NCBI GenBank assembly: GCA_018449595.1
Contig: JAAVUU010000006.1
Span: forward strand, 62,001 to 126,000
Length of the DNA stretch: 64,000 nucleotides
DNA from: Rhizobiales bacterium dw_265
GTDB lineage: Bacteria > Pseudomonadota > Alphaproteobacteria > Micropepsales > Micropepsaceae
Reading direction: 5' to 3'
Position 1 is the first letter of the stretch, and every line of letters starts with the position of its first letter. The position numbers and the translations under genes were made by a program. The notes under the pieces are model-generated. The model did not search any database. It was not told the origin of the DNA and saw nothing but the letters and a program-made list of their open reading frames with translations. Shown here one piece after another: positions 32,176-41,341 of this stretch.

Positions 32176-35100
32176 GCTCTGGCCTTGACGGTGCCGTGGC
32201 GCTCCAGCTTGCCCCAGCCCACAAAAGGCCCGCGCAACGCCGTCCACAGCGAGCGCACCACCACATAATACATGATCTGGCGATAGCCGAAGCGCTGCAG
32301 CACCAGCCACCAGAGCAGGCTCCAGTCCTCGCCCTTTTCCATCAGGAAGCCGACCATCGCCGCCAGCAGGTCCACGATGGTGAAGACCACATAATAGGCC
32401 AGCACGGTCTCCAGGCTGGCGGCGTTGAAGTCCCCGCCATGCTGGCTGTAGGCGATCCATTGCGTCACCAACTGCCACACCAGCAAGAGGTCGGCGACCG
32501 GCGCAAGGGTGGTGAGCAGGATCTGGAACAGCCAGACCTGCGGCAGCGCCACCAGCCCCAGCTCGCCATATTCGGCGTTGAAGGTGATGCGGCGGTATTT
32601 CCACAGGCATTGCAGCGTGCCATAGGCCCAGCGGAAACGCTGCTTGGCCAGGCCGCCGACCGTCGCCGGGGCTTCGGTCCAGGCGACGGCGGTGGGATCG
32701 AACAGCACCCGGTATCCCATGGTCTGGATATGGATGGTGAGATCCTGGTCCTCGGCCAGGGTATCGGCGGGAAAGCCGCCCAGTTCCAAAAGCACATCGC
32801 GCCGCCACGCGCCGACCGCGCCCGGAACAACCGTCAGCGTGTCCAGCGCCGACAGCGCCCGGCGCTCCAGATTCTGCGCCACGATATATTCCAGCGCCTG
32901 CCAGCGGGTGATCATGTTGATGCGGTTGCCGACCTTGGCGTTGCCCGCCACCGCGCCGATGGCGGGATCGGTGAACCAGCGCACCAGCCGGGCGATGGTG
33001 GTGGCTTCGAACTGGGTGTCGGCATCCAGCGCCACGATCACGGTGCCGCTCGCATTGGCCATGCCGATATTCAGCGCATTGGCCTTGCCGCCATTGGGGA
33101 TGGAGATCACCCCCACGCGCGGGTCGTTCATGAAATGCGAGCGGGTGATATAGGCGGTATGATCCTTGGAGCCGTCGTCAATCACCAGCACTTCCATGTT
33201 GGCGTAATCGCTGGCCAGGATGCGCTCGACGGTGGCGACGATGACTTTCTCTTCGTTGAAGGCCGGGATCAGCACCGTCACCGCGGGCGGGCCGTCGACG
33301 CTGGGGGCGGGCGTACCGATGCCGCGCGCCCGCTTCCACAGGGCCAGTCCCGCCAGCACCAGCAGCCGCGCCACCCCCAGCACAATGGCGCCCAGGAAGC
33401 AGTAATAGAGGAACTGGGCGACATAGCTGATGGTCAGGAAGACGAAGCGGTCGGCATAGAGCGACATGGTCAGCGGCAGGCGCGGCATCACATCGTCGCG
33501 CTTGAAGCCCGCCAGTTCCGACAGCGGCACAAAGCTGTAGCCCTTGGCACGCAGCGCATCTATCAGCTTGGGCAGCAAAACAAGTGTCCGGCTGCGGTCG
33601 CCGCCGGAATCATGCATCAAAAGGACATTGCCGCGCAGGTCCGGGTTGGGATTGTTCAGCGCCTTGAACACCAGCGCCATCATGTCGGGCACGCTGCGCT
33701 GTTCCCAGTCCAGGGTGTCGAGATTGGCGGTGACCTCGATATAGCCCAGCGCCTGGGCCTGCTTGATCGGCTCGATCTCGTCGGCATCCGAGGGGCTGGC
33801 GTCGCTGAGATAGGGCGAGCGGAAGAACCGCATCGAGCGGCCGGTCAGCGCCTGGAACAGCCGCTGGGTCGCGTTCAACTCCAGCCGCACCGCGGGCGCG
33901 GGCGTGTCGGCCAGGTTGGGATGGGTGTAGGTGTGGTTTCCGGCTTCATGGCCGTCGGCCATGATCCGCTGCACCAGGCCGGGATGCGCCTCCATGTTGG
34001 AGCCGATCATGAAGAAGGTGGCGGGCACTTTCTTCTCTTTCAGGATGGCCAGGATGGTGGGCGTCCATTCCGGGTCGGGGCCGTCGTCAAAGGTCATGGC
34101 CAGCTTCCTGGGATCGGAACCGCCCACCTTGCGGATCACATAGCTGGTGGGCAGGCTGTCATAGCGCTCGTCCACGATGTCGCCGGTCGCCGCTTCGGTG
34201 GTCAGGCTGCGCACGCCCAGCGAGGGATCGCCTTCCACCCGCAGGATTTCGCCCTGGCCGGAGAAATCCACATCTTCCAGATTGTTGGCGATGTGCTTGA
34301 GGCTGTCGGGCGCCGGCGCATCATAGGGCCGGCCCATCAGCGGCAGGATGGAAGGGTCTTCATAGCCCAGCTTCCACAGGGCATAGCCGGCCGGGCGATA
34401 GGGATCGGCGGCATGGATCTGGTTGAAGGCGGTGACGCCGTCCAGGAACCAGACCTGGTGTTCGCCGTCATTGTCTATGTAGCTGAAATGGGGGTTGTTG
34501 GTGGCCGGGTCGAACTGCACGGTGGCGCCATTGTCGCGCGCGTCGGTCATGGCGCCTTCGAAGCTGTTGACCTGAGTGGCGCCGCCCTTCACCCAGTCAT
34601 AGCCATAGGAGCCGATGGCGATGATGGTGGAATCGGCGGGAAGCTGGCGCAGGCGCTTGTCGAGGATGCCCTCGTACCAGGACTGGCCGGCGATGGCGCC
34701 CGGCGCGCCTTGGTCGTCGGTCTGGTCGTAGGCCATCAGGATGGTGTAGTCCACGATATCGGCATAGGCCTGGTAGGGCCAGCCGTCGTCATCGAAGGGT
34801 GCGGCCTGGGCGATGATCCAGTCGTGCGGCGCGAAGGCCGCCGACATGCGCGACAGGAAATCCTCCAGGTCCTTGTGGGCGCCGGGCGGCACTTCCTCGA
34901 AGTCCACCGTCACGCCCTGGAACTTGTTGACGCTGACGAACTGGATGATCTGGTCCAGCAGCGCATCGGCGCGCCGGCGGTCGGCCAGCAGCCTGGCCAG
35001 CCCGGCCCCGTCCCATTTGGCGCCGTTATAATTCTGGACCATCGGCAGGATGGCGACCCCAGGCTTGTTGGCGCGGATGAAGTCCAGCGAGCGATGCTCC

Positions 35101-35594
35101 AGCCAGGTCTTGAAGGTCAGGTCCGGGCCGTCCAGGGTTATCCAGAGCGGCACCACCCAGTCGAGATTCTTCAGGGACCGCTTCAGCGACGGCCAGCTGG
35201 GGTCATCCGTGCCGCGCCAGTTGGTATAGAAGCCGATCGCCAGGGGCCGTCCGTCCTGGGGTTTGAGGATTGCAGGCAGCACCCGGCTGGGCAGCGCCCC
35301 CTGGGCCCGGCGCAGGCTGGCGATTTCCTGCAGCCGGCGCTTGCGCGCCGCCGCCGCCAGCCGTTCGGCGCGCGCCAGCAACCCCGGCTTCTCGGCTCGC
35401 TTGACCAGGTTGGGCGCGGCCACGACGCCGCGGCCACCCGGCAGGTCGAGCCCGGTGACCGGGGGCGACAAGGCCAGGCTGGCGCCAAAGCCGGTCAGGA
35501 TCACCAGGGCCGACAGCCCCACCACCCAGGCAATGACCTTGATGCGGGCCGCGCGGCGCCCCGACGCGTCGAAGAAGATCGGCTTGTTGGCCAT
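32172..35594 (-). CDS. Three-domain protein: GH18-like hydrolase, NodB polysaccharide deacetylase, GT2 synthase
   Basis: 1,140 residues. TM anchor near residues 20-40; GH18 chitinase-like domain about 105-420 with catalytic acid in GVTVDFEEVP and the barrel strand VDYTILMAYDQTDD. NodB deacetylase about 490-700 (AMTFDDGPDPEWTP, metal-binding HTYTHPN, RSPYL, LLMHDSGGDRS). TM pair, then a processive GT2 domain about 775-1000 (PAFNEEKV, ALDADTQ, LAEDQDLTIHI, QRFRWAYG) and C-terminal TMs. It looks like one protein that makes, deacetylates and cuts a beta-1,4/1,6-GlcNAc-type polymer at the membrane; polymer identity is inference. ATG 35594 is preferred over TTG 35624. Confidence 0.93.
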   Translation of the reverse strand: MANKPIFFDASGRRAARIKVIAWVVGLSALVILTGFGASLALSPPVTGLDLPGGRGVVAAPNLVKRAEKPGLLARAERLAAAARKRRLQEIASLRRAQGALPSRVLPAILKPQDGRPLAIGFYTNWRGTDDPSWPSLKRSLKNLDWVVPLWITLDGPDLTFKTWLEHRSLDFIRANKPGVAILPMVQNYNGAKWDGAGLARLLADRRRADALLDQIIQFVSVNKFQGVTVDFEEVPPGAHKDLEDFLSRMSAAFAPHDWIIAQAAPFDDDGWPYQAYADIVDYTILMAYDQTDDQGAPGAIAGQSWYEGILDKRLRQLPADSTIIAIGSYGYDWVKGGATQVNSFEGAMTDARDNGATVQFDPATNNPHFSYIDNDGEHQVWFLDGVTAFNQIHAADPYRPAGYALWKLGYEDPSILPLMGRPYDAPAPDSLKHIANNLEDVDFSGQGEILRVEGDPSLGVRSLTTEAATGDIVDERYDSLPTSYVIRKVGGSDPRKLAMTFDDGPDPEWTPTILAILKEKKVPATFFMIGSNMEAHPGLVQRIMADGHEAGNHTYTHPNLADTPAPAVRLELNATQRLFQALTGRSMRFFRSPYLSDASPSDADEIEPIKQAQALGYIEVTANLDTLDWEQRSVPDMMALVFKALNNPNPDLRGNVLLMHDSGGDRSRTLVLLPKLIDALRAKGYSFVPLSELAGFKRDDVMPRLPLTMSLYADRFVFLTISYVAQFLYYCFLGAIVLGVARLLVLAGLALWKRARGIGTPAPSVDGPPAVTVLIPAFNEEKVIVATVERILASDYANMEVLVIDDGSKDHTAYITRSHFMNDPRVGVISIPNGGKANALNIGMANASGTVIVALDADTQFEATTIARLVRWFTDPAIGAVAGNAKVGNRINMITRWQALEYIVAQNLERRALSALDTLTVVPGAVGAWRRDVLLELGGFPADTLAEDQDLTIHIQTMGYRVLFDPTAVAWTEAPATVGGLAKQRFRWAYGTLQCLWKYRRITFNAEYGELGLVALPQVWLFQILLTTLAPVADLLLVWQLVTQWIAYSQHGGDFNAASLETVLAYYVVFTIVDLLAAMVGFLMEKGEDWSLLWWLVLQRFGYRQIMYYVVVRSLWTALRGPFVGWGKLERHGTVKARA

Positions 35595-35697
35595 GAGTTG
35601 TTGATACAATGGGGTCGGGGGCAAATCTATGGCGCGCGCTGGAACCGGACAGCCGCGTTCGTGCTAAGAATCGGTGTGGCGATTCCCGCGGTGAGAC

Positions 35698-36060
35698 GTG
35701 CCCTCCTATAACTGTGCGAAGTGTCCCGGCTATTGTTGTTCCTATCCGCTGATCCAGCTGAACAAGCGGGACGTGGAGCGGCTGGCGAAGCATTTCGGCC
35801 TGGAGTTCGAGGCCGCCCGCAAGAAGTTCACCCGGGTGGACCCGGAGGCCAAATACGCCATGCGGCGCAAGGCCGACAAGCATTTCGGCAAGATCTGCCA
35901 GTTCTTCGATACCGAGGCGCGCCGCTGCACCATCTATACGGCGCGGCCCACCATCTGCCGGGAATATCCCGGCGGCGGCTGCGGCTATTACGGCTTCCTG
36001 ATGGCAGAGCGCAAATCCCAGGAAGACGACGATCATGTCGCTTCCACCTGGAACGCGTGA
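35698..36060 (+). CDS. YkgJ-type cysteine cluster protein
   Basis: 120-residue small protein with eight cysteines (6, 9, 13, 14, 67, 77, 87, 95) arranged as CAKCPGYCC at the N-terminus and CTIYTARPTICREYPGGGCG at the C-terminus. This matches the YkgJ/UPF0153 family of predicted zinc or iron-sulfur proteins of unknown function. Start is GTG 35698. It is read divergently from the large GH18/NodB/GT2 gene with ~100 nt between. Confidence 0.88.
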   Translation: MPSYNCAKCPGYCCSYPLIQLNKRDVERLAKHFGLEFEAARKKFTRVDPEAKYAMRRKADKHFGKICQFFDTEARRCTIYTARPTICREYPGGGCGYYGFLMAERKSQEDDDHVASTWNA

Positions 36061-36104
36061 AGACTGCCTTCCCCGGCGCATGTGAAGCCTGCTTGCATGG
36101 GGAG

Positions 36105-36130
36105 GCAACATCCCTTGTTGCGCTGCAACA
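36105..36130. promoter_or_regulatory. Candidate operator: three GCAACA/TGTTGC half-sites
   Basis: GCAACA at 36105-36110, TGTTGC at 36116-36121 and GCAACA at 36125-36130 form two back-to-back inverted repeats (spacers 5 and 3 nt). They sit ~130 nt upstream of the lactate/glycolate permease gene. The arrangement suits a dimeric repressor such as a GntR- or LacI-type regulator; which protein binds is not known and no regulator gene is next to it. Confidence 0.45.
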
Positions 36131-36257
36131 GCTAACTGCCCAGCTTTCTTCATAAAAAGCCCATCCGCCGCATGACAGCGGGCATTTTCCTGCTCTAAGG
36201 TTCCAGGCAATCAAGGGATTAAAGCCCGCGCGCCGGGCCAATGAGGGTATTTGCGGT

Positions 36258-37934
36258 ATGCTGGGCTGGGCTCAAAATTACGATCCGTTTAACAATCCGG
36301 CCATTTCGGCGCTGGTCGCGGCCGTCCCGATCATGCTGCTGCTGGCGATCATCGCCACCAACAAGATCCAGGCCCATTGGGCTTCGCTGATCGCCATCAT
36401 CGTCGCCATCGGCGTGGCGGTGCTCGGCTTCAACATGCCGGCCGACCTGGCGTTCAAGACCACGGCGCTGGGGGTGGTTTCCGGCTTCTTCCCCATCGGC
36501 TGGATCATCCTGAACGTGATCTTCCTCTACCGCCTGACGGTGGACAAAGGCATGTTCGCCATCTTCCAGCATTCCATGGGCAGCGTGACCGGCGACCGCC
36601 GGCTGCAATTGCTGTTGATCGCCTTCTGCTTCGGCGCCTTTTTCGAAGGCGCGGCCGGTTTCGGCACCCCGGTGGCGGTGACCGCCGCCATGCTGATGGG
36701 CCTGGGCTTTTCACCCCTGGCCGCCGCCGGCCTGTCGCTGATCGCCGACACCGCCACCGTGGCGTTCGGCGCGCTGGGCACCCCCATCCAGGCCCTGGCG
36801 TCTTCCACCGGCATGGACCCCTTCCTGCTGGGCCAGATCATCGGCCGCCAGTCGTCGGTCTTTGCCTTCATCGTGCCCTTCTGGCTGATCTGGGCCTTTG
36901 TCGGCTGGAAAAAGACCTGGGAGGTGTGGCCCGCCATCCTGGTGGCGTCGCTGGGTTTCGCCATCCCCCAGTTCATCATCTCCAACTATATCAATCCCTG
37001 GATCGTGGACATCGTGGCCGGCGGCTGCGCCATGGCCTGCCTGGTGCTGTTCCTGCGCGTCTGGCAACCGAAGGAAATCTGGACCTCGACCAAGATCTGG
37101 GGCAAGGACGACGCCTCCACCGGCACCGCCAAGGTCGCCGAACCGCTTGAGCATCTGCCGACTTCCAAACAGATTTTCGCCGCCTGGGTGCCATGGATCA
37201 TCCTGTGCGTCGTCTTGGGCCTGTGGGCCACCGACCTGTGGAAGGGCCTGGTCAATCCGCTGTTCTCGCCCACCTATCATGTGCCGGGCATGGACAAGCT
37301 GATCCACCGCATGCCGCCCATCGTCGCCAAGCCGACCAACGAGGCGGCGGTGTTCAGCTTCACCTTCCTGTCTTATTCCGGCACCGGCATCCTGTTGTCG
37401 GCCATCCTCGCCGGCCTGTTCATGGGCTATTCGCCGGGCGCCCTGGTGAAGCAGTGGTTCCGCACCATTTATGTGGTGCGCTTCTCGCTGATCACCATCT
37501 CCGCCATGCTGGCGCTGGGCACCCTCACCCGCTATTCGGGCGTGGACGGTACCCTGGGCCTGGCCTTTGCCCGCACCGGCTGGCTCTATCCCTTTTTCGG
37601 CACGGCGCTGGGCTGGCTGGGCGTGGCGGCGACCGGATCGGACACTGCGGCAAATGTGCTGTTCGGCGGCCTGCAGAAAATCACCGCCCAGCAACTGGGC
37701 CTCAATCCCGTGTTGATGGCGGCAGCCAATTCCACCGGCGGTGTGATGGGCAAGATGGTGGACACCCAATCCATTGTGGTGGCGGCCACCGCCACCGGCT
37801 GGTACGGGCATGAAGGCTCGATCCTGCGCTTTGTGTTCTGGCATTCGATTGCGCTGGTGTCTCTGGTGGGCATTTTGGTTATGCTGCAGGCCTATGTCTG
37901 GCCCTTCACTTTGACGGTGCCGGTCATTCCCTAA
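36258..37934 (+). CDS. lldP: L-lactate / glycolate permease (LctP family)
   Basis: 558-residue inner-membrane carrier of the lactate permease family (about 12-14 TMs), importing L-lactate, D-lactate or glycolate with protons. Family marks: FGAFFEGAAGFGTPVAVTAA, LSLIADTATVAFGALGTPI, and the C-terminal GSDTAANVLFGGLQ then NSTGGVMGKMVDTQSI. The next gene is malate synthase G, which handles glyoxylate from glycolate, so glycolate (GlcA-like) is a strong alternative substrate; family members carry both. Likely regulated by the half-site cluster at 36105-36130. Confidence 0.93.
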   Translation: MLGWAQNYDPFNNPAISALVAAVPIMLLLAIIATNKIQAHWASLIAIIVAIGVAVLGFNMPADLAFKTTALGVVSGFFPIGWIILNVIFLYRLTVDKGMFAIFQHSMGSVTGDRRLQLLLIAFCFGAFFEGAAGFGTPVAVTAAMLMGLGFSPLAAAGLSLIADTATVAFGALGTPIQALASSTGMDPFLLGQIIGRQSSVFAFIVPFWLIWAFVGWKKTWEVWPAILVASLGFAIPQFIISNYINPWIVDIVAGGCAMACLVLFLRVWQPKEIWTSTKIWGKDDASTGTAKVAEPLEHLPTSKQIFAAWVPWIILCVVLGLWATDLWKGLVNPLFSPTYHVPGMDKLIHRMPPIVAKPTNEAAVFSFTFLSYSGTGILLSAILAGLFMGYSPGALVKQWFRTIYVVRFSLITISAMLALGTLTRYSGVDGTLGLAFARTGWLYPFFGTALGWLGVAATGSDTAANVLFGGLQKITAQQLGLNPVLMAAANSTGGVMGKMVDTQSIVVAATATGWYGHEGSILRFVFWHSIALVSLVGILVMLQAYVWPFTLTVPVIP

Positions 37935-37949
37935 CCCGGACGTTTCCTC

Positions 37950-37979
37950 GGTGAGGCGTCCTTATCAGGACGCCTCACC
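37950..37979 (+). promoter_or_regulatory. Perfect hairpin directly before glcB start codon
   Basis: GGTGAGGCGTCCT (37950-37962), loop TATC, and the exact complement AGGACGCCTCACC (37967-37979), ending 3 nt before the glcB ATG. There is no T-run, so it is not a classic terminator. The only Shine-Dalgarno-like bases (AGGA) are inside the right arm, so folding would hide the ribosome site. Confidence 0.75.
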
Positions 37980-37982
37980 GCC

Positions 37983-40127
37983 ATGGACCGAATTGAAAAG
38001 CATGGGCTGAAAGTCAGCCCCGCCCTGCATGCCTTTATCGAAACTGAAGCACTGCCCGGCAGCGGGGTTGCGCCGGATGCGTTCTGGGCCGGTTTCGCCG
38101 CCCTGGCGGTGAAGCTGATGCCGCAGAACCGGGCGCTGCTGGCCGAGCGCGACCGGCTGCAGGCCGCGATCGACGGCTGGCACAAGGCGAACCCCTCCAG
38201 GCCGATTGACGCCGAGGCCTATACCGCCTTCCTGAAAGAGATCGGCTATCTGCAGCCCGAAGGCCCGGACTTCCAGATCGGCACCCAAAATGTGGACCCC
38301 GAAATCGCCACCGTGGCCGGGCCGCAGCTGGTGGTGCCGCTGACCAATGCGCGCTTTGCGCTGAACGCGGCCAATGCCCGCTGGGGCAGCCTGTATGACG
38401 CGCTCTATGGCACCGACGCCCTCCCGCAGGAGGGCGAGCTGGCGGCAGGCAAGGGTTACAATGGAAAGCGCGGGGCGGCGGTGATCGCCTTTGCCCGCGA
38501 CGTGCTGGACCAGGCGGCGCCGCTGGCCGCCGGATCGTGGAAAGACATTGACGGGATTTCGCTTGTGGGCGGCGCGCTGGTGCCGGCCCTGAAAGACCCG
38601 TCGCAGTTCAAGGGCTTTGCCGGTCATGCCGGCGCGCCGTCGCTGATCCTTTTGGCGCATAACGGCCTGCATATCGAAGTCCATCTGGACCGCAGCCACC
38701 TGATCGGCAAGACCGACAAGGCCGGCATCAGCGATGTGGTGCTGGAATCGGCCATCACCACCATCATGGACTGCGAGGATTCCATCGCCGCGGTGGATGC
38801 CGAAGACAAGGCGGGGGCCTATCGCAACTGGCTGGGGCTGATGAACGGCACCCTGAGCGCCAGCTTCGAGAAAGGCGGCAAGACGCTGGAGCGCCGCGCC
38901 AACCCCGACCGCGACTATACCGACCCGGACGGCATGCCGATCTCGCTGCCGGGCCGCAGCCTGTTGTTCATCCGCAATGTCGGCCACCTGATGACCAGTG
39001 ACGCCATCCTGTTGCCAGACGGCAGCGAGATCGGCGAGGGGCTGATGGACGGCGTGGTCACTTCGCTGGTGGCGCTGCACGACATCAGGGGCAAGCGCGC
39101 CAACAGCCGCGCGGGCAGCATCTACATCGTCAAGCCCAAGATGCACGGCCCCGCCGAGGTCGCCTTCACCAACACGCTGTTCGATGGCGTCGAAGACCTG
39201 CTGGGGCTGGAACGCCACACCGTCAAGATGGGGGTGATGGACGAGGAACGCCGCACCACCACCAACCTGAAAGAGTGCATCCGCGCGGGCAAGGACCGCA
39301 TCGTCTTCATCAATACGGGCTTCCTGGACCGCACCGGCGACGAGATGCACACCTCGATGTATGCCGGGCCGATGGTGCGCAAGGGCGACATGAAGTCGTC
39401 GAAATGGCTGGCGGCCTATGAAGACCAGAATGTGGATATCGGGCTGGCCTGCGGCTTCCAGGGCAAGGCCCAGATCGGCAAGGGCATGTGGGCGATGCCC
39501 GACCGCATGGCCGACATGCTGAAGGCCAAGATCGGCCATCCGCTGGCGGGCGCCTCCTGCGCCTGGGTGCCCTCGCCCACCGCCGCCACATTGCACGTGC
39601 TGCACTATCACCAGGTCAGCGTGACGGCGCGGCAGGACGAATTGAAATCGCGGCCCCGCGCCAAGCTGTCCGACATCCTCACCATCCCGCTGGCCGACCG
39701 CCCCAACTGGTCACCGGAGGAAGTGCAGCAGGAGCTGGACAACAACGCCCAGGGTATTCTGGGTTATGTCGTGCGCTGGGTGGATCAGGGCGTGGGCTGT
39801 TCCAAGGTGCCCGACATTCACGATGTCGGCCTGATGGAAGACCGCGCCACCCTGCGCATCTCAAGCCAGCATATCGCCAACTGGCTGGAGCATGGCATCG
39901 CCACTCCGGCGCAGGTGACCGAGACCCTCAGGCGCATGGCCGTGGTGGTGGACAAGCAGAATGAAGCTGATCCCTTCTACACGCCGATGGCGCCGGGCTA
40001 TGACGGCATCGCCTTCAAGGCGGCGTCGGACCTGGTGTTCAAGGGCAAGGAACAGCCGTCCGGCTATACCGAACCGCTGCTGCATGCGGCGCGGAGGGAC
40101 TTGAAGGGCGACGCCTCCGCTTCATGA
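37983..40127 (+). CDS. glcB: Malate synthase G
   Basis: 714-residue single-domain malate synthase G, condensing glyoxylate with acetyl-CoA to malate in the glyoxylate/glycolate route. The N-terminal region ([40 protein letters not shown]) and the central barrel ([56 protein letters not shown]) match the G isoform. The catalytic Arg/Asp/Glu framework of the family is within those segments. It follows the permease by 48 nt, so the two likely form an operon, with a hairpin at the glcB ribosome site giving possible extra control. Confidence 0.97.
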   Translation: MDRIEKHGLKVSPALHAFIETEALPGSGVAPDAFWAGFAALAVKLMPQNRALLAERDRLQAAIDGWHKANPSRPIDAEAYTAFLKEIGYLQPEGPDFQIGTQNVDPEIATVAGPQLVVPLTNARFALNAANARWGSLYDALYGTDALPQEGELAAGKGYNGKRGAAVIAFARDVLDQAAPLAAGSWKDIDGISLVGGALVPALKDPSQFKGFAGHAGAPSLILLAHNGLHIEVHLDRSHLIGKTDKAGISDVVLESAITTIMDCEDSIAAVDAEDKAGAYRNWLGLMNGTLSASFEKGGKTLERRANPDRDYTDPDGMPISLPGRSLLFIRNVGHLMTSDAILLPDGSEIGEGLMDGVVTSLVALHDIRGKRANSRAGSIYIVKPKMHGPAEVAFTNTLFDGVEDLLGLERHTVKMGVMDEERRTTTNLKECIRAGKDRIVFINTGFLDRTGDEMHTSMYAGPMVRKGDMKSSKWLAAYEDQNVDIGLACGFQGKAQIGKGMWAMPDRMADMLKAKIGHPLAGASCAWVPSPTAATLHVLHYHQVSVTARQDELKSRPRAKLSDILTIPLADRPNWSPEEVQQELDNNAQGILGYVVRWVDQGVGCSKVPDIHDVGLMEDRATLRISSQHIANWLEHGIATPAQVTETLRRMAVVVDKQNEADPFYTPMAPGYDGIAFKAASDLVFKGKEQPSGYTEPLLHAARRDLKGDASAS

Positions 40128-40282
40128 CCCCAGGTCCCGGGAGCAAGTTCAGCATCATGGCAATCACAACCCGTTTGCACCCGCGGCGGCTCAGTGAATG
40201 CCACGGTTGGTATTTACCCTACAAGCCAGGAACAGGTTCTTCCCGTAATTAAAGTAGATCAACAGATTCGGGGGCAATCTCA

Positions 40283-40486
40283 ATGCAAACGATATCCAAG
40301 CACGAAGAACGACAGTTCATGCACGTTTTCGCCAGCATCAAGGACGACAGGGTGAGATATTTCTTTGCGATGCTCGCAGATGCGATAGCGCAAAGCAGCA
40401 ATCAGGTACCCGTCGATGCCGGGCAGGCCAATACCAGTCCGGAACATCTGCAGGAAATTGCGCGCCGCCTGAACCAGAATCCTTGA
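40283..40486 (+). CDS. Small hypothetical protein
   Basis: 67 residues, not recognised. Mostly alpha-helical in appearance (ERQFMHVFASIKDDRVRYFF, then AMLADAIAQSS) with a second helix near the C-terminus. GGGGG about 8 nt before the ATG can serve as ribosome site. Base composition of the gene and its upstream region is visibly less GC-rich than the neighbours, which may mean recent acquisition or a non-coding stretch. It is just ahead of the LuxR-type regulator. Confidence 0.5.
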   Translation: MQTISKHEERQFMHVFASIKDDRVRYFFAMLADAIAQSSNQVPVDAGQANTSPEHLQEIARRLNQNP

Positions 40487-40552
40487 GCTTGCTGCGCCGC
40501 TTCCTGTCGATGGAACCAGGGCGAAGCCTATAGCCGGTTGTCAGGGTACGGA

Positions 40553-40585
40553 GGGACGTGTTTCCTCTTGCATGAGGAGCGTCCC
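40553..40585 (+). promoter_or_regulatory. Interrupted inverted repeat upstream of luxR-type gene
   Basis: GGGACG (40553-40558) pairs with CGTCCC (40580-40585), and inside it TCCTC (40563-40567) pairs with GAGGA (40574-40578) around a 6-nt loop. It ends 35 nt before the regulator ATG. It may be a terminator for the small gene upstream (no T-run), an mRNA leader hairpin, or a regulator binding site. Confidence 0.4.
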
Positions 40586-40620
40586 TGGCGCCTAGTTACG
40601 GCCATACTGCCGAGTCTTTC

Positions 40621-41340
40621 ATGCTGTCCATCGCGCCGGCGCTGTTCGAGCTTATCGGACGCTTGACCGCCGCCACCACGGTCCCGAGCGTCTGGGACGC
40701 CTATATCACGGCGGCGCGACATGCTGGGTTCAGCCACGGCCTTGCCTGCACCACCTATCCCGGCCGTCCGCTGGCCCATCGGGTCGCCGCCATCTCCGTG
40801 CCTGCGGGCTGGCTGGCGCATTATTCGGCGCAGGATTATGGCCCGCACAACCCGCTGATTGAACGCACGCGAAAGGCACTGAGGCCTTACGAATGGGCCG
40901 CCACCGACTGGGACGCCACCCTCACACCGGTCCAGCGCCATTGGCGCGACGACTGCATCGGGGCCGGCATGGCGCACGGCATCTGCGTGCCCAATATCGC
41001 GGGGGGCGAGGGCAAGGCCATCTACCTGGCGGGACAGTCCGACGACGTACATCCCAACGATCTGACCACGCTTTACCTTGCCGGACTGGAAGCCCTGCTG
41101 CGCATGCGGGAGCTGAGCCTGGACGGCGAGGCCAAACATCTGCCCGCGCTGTCCGGACGCGAGGCGGAATGCCTGAAATGGGTGGCGGCGGGGAAAAGCG
41201 ACTGGGAGATCGGCGCGATCCTCTCGCTCAGCGAGAAGACCGTGAACATCTATATCGAGCGGGCCAAGCACAAACTGTGCGTACCAACCCGCGCCCAGGC
41301 CGTGGTTGTGGCGCTGCGCGGCGGACTGATCGGGCTTTAG
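40621..41340 (+). CDS. LuxR-family regulator with autoinducer-binding domain (solo)
   Basis: 239 residues: N-terminal autoinducer-binding domain (about 10-165) and C-terminal GerE/LuxR helix-turn-helix (178-235; LSGREAECLKWVAAGKSDWE). Alignment to the TraR ligand pocket gives W64, Y68, P78, W92 and G120 at the expected spacing, but the Asp that contacts the AHL amide is Asn77. No luxI synthase is in the window. It may respond to an atypical signal. Its stop is one base from the leuB stop on the other strand. Confidence 0.92.
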   Translation: MLSIAPALFELIGRLTAATTVPSVWDAYITAARHAGFSHGLACTTYPGRPLAHRVAAISVPAGWLAHYSAQDYGPHNPLIERTRKALRPYEWAATDWDATLTPVQRHWRDDCIGAGMAHGICVPNIAGGEGKAIYLAGQSDDVHPNDLTTLYLAGLEALLRMRELSLDGEAKHLPALSGREAECLKWVAAGKSDWEIGAILSLSEKTVNIYIERAKHKLCVPTRAQAVVVALRGGLIGL

Positions 41341-41341
41341 C

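Noticed and set aside
32196..35711. Plus-strand open frame of 1,171 codons opposite the GH18/NodB/GT2 gene
   Set aside because: No recognisable domain and biased composition; the minus-strand protein has three intact catalytic domains.
37965..39611. Minus-strand open frame of 548 codons opposite glcB
   Set aside because: Antisense of malate synthase with no motif; no promoter or ribosome site.
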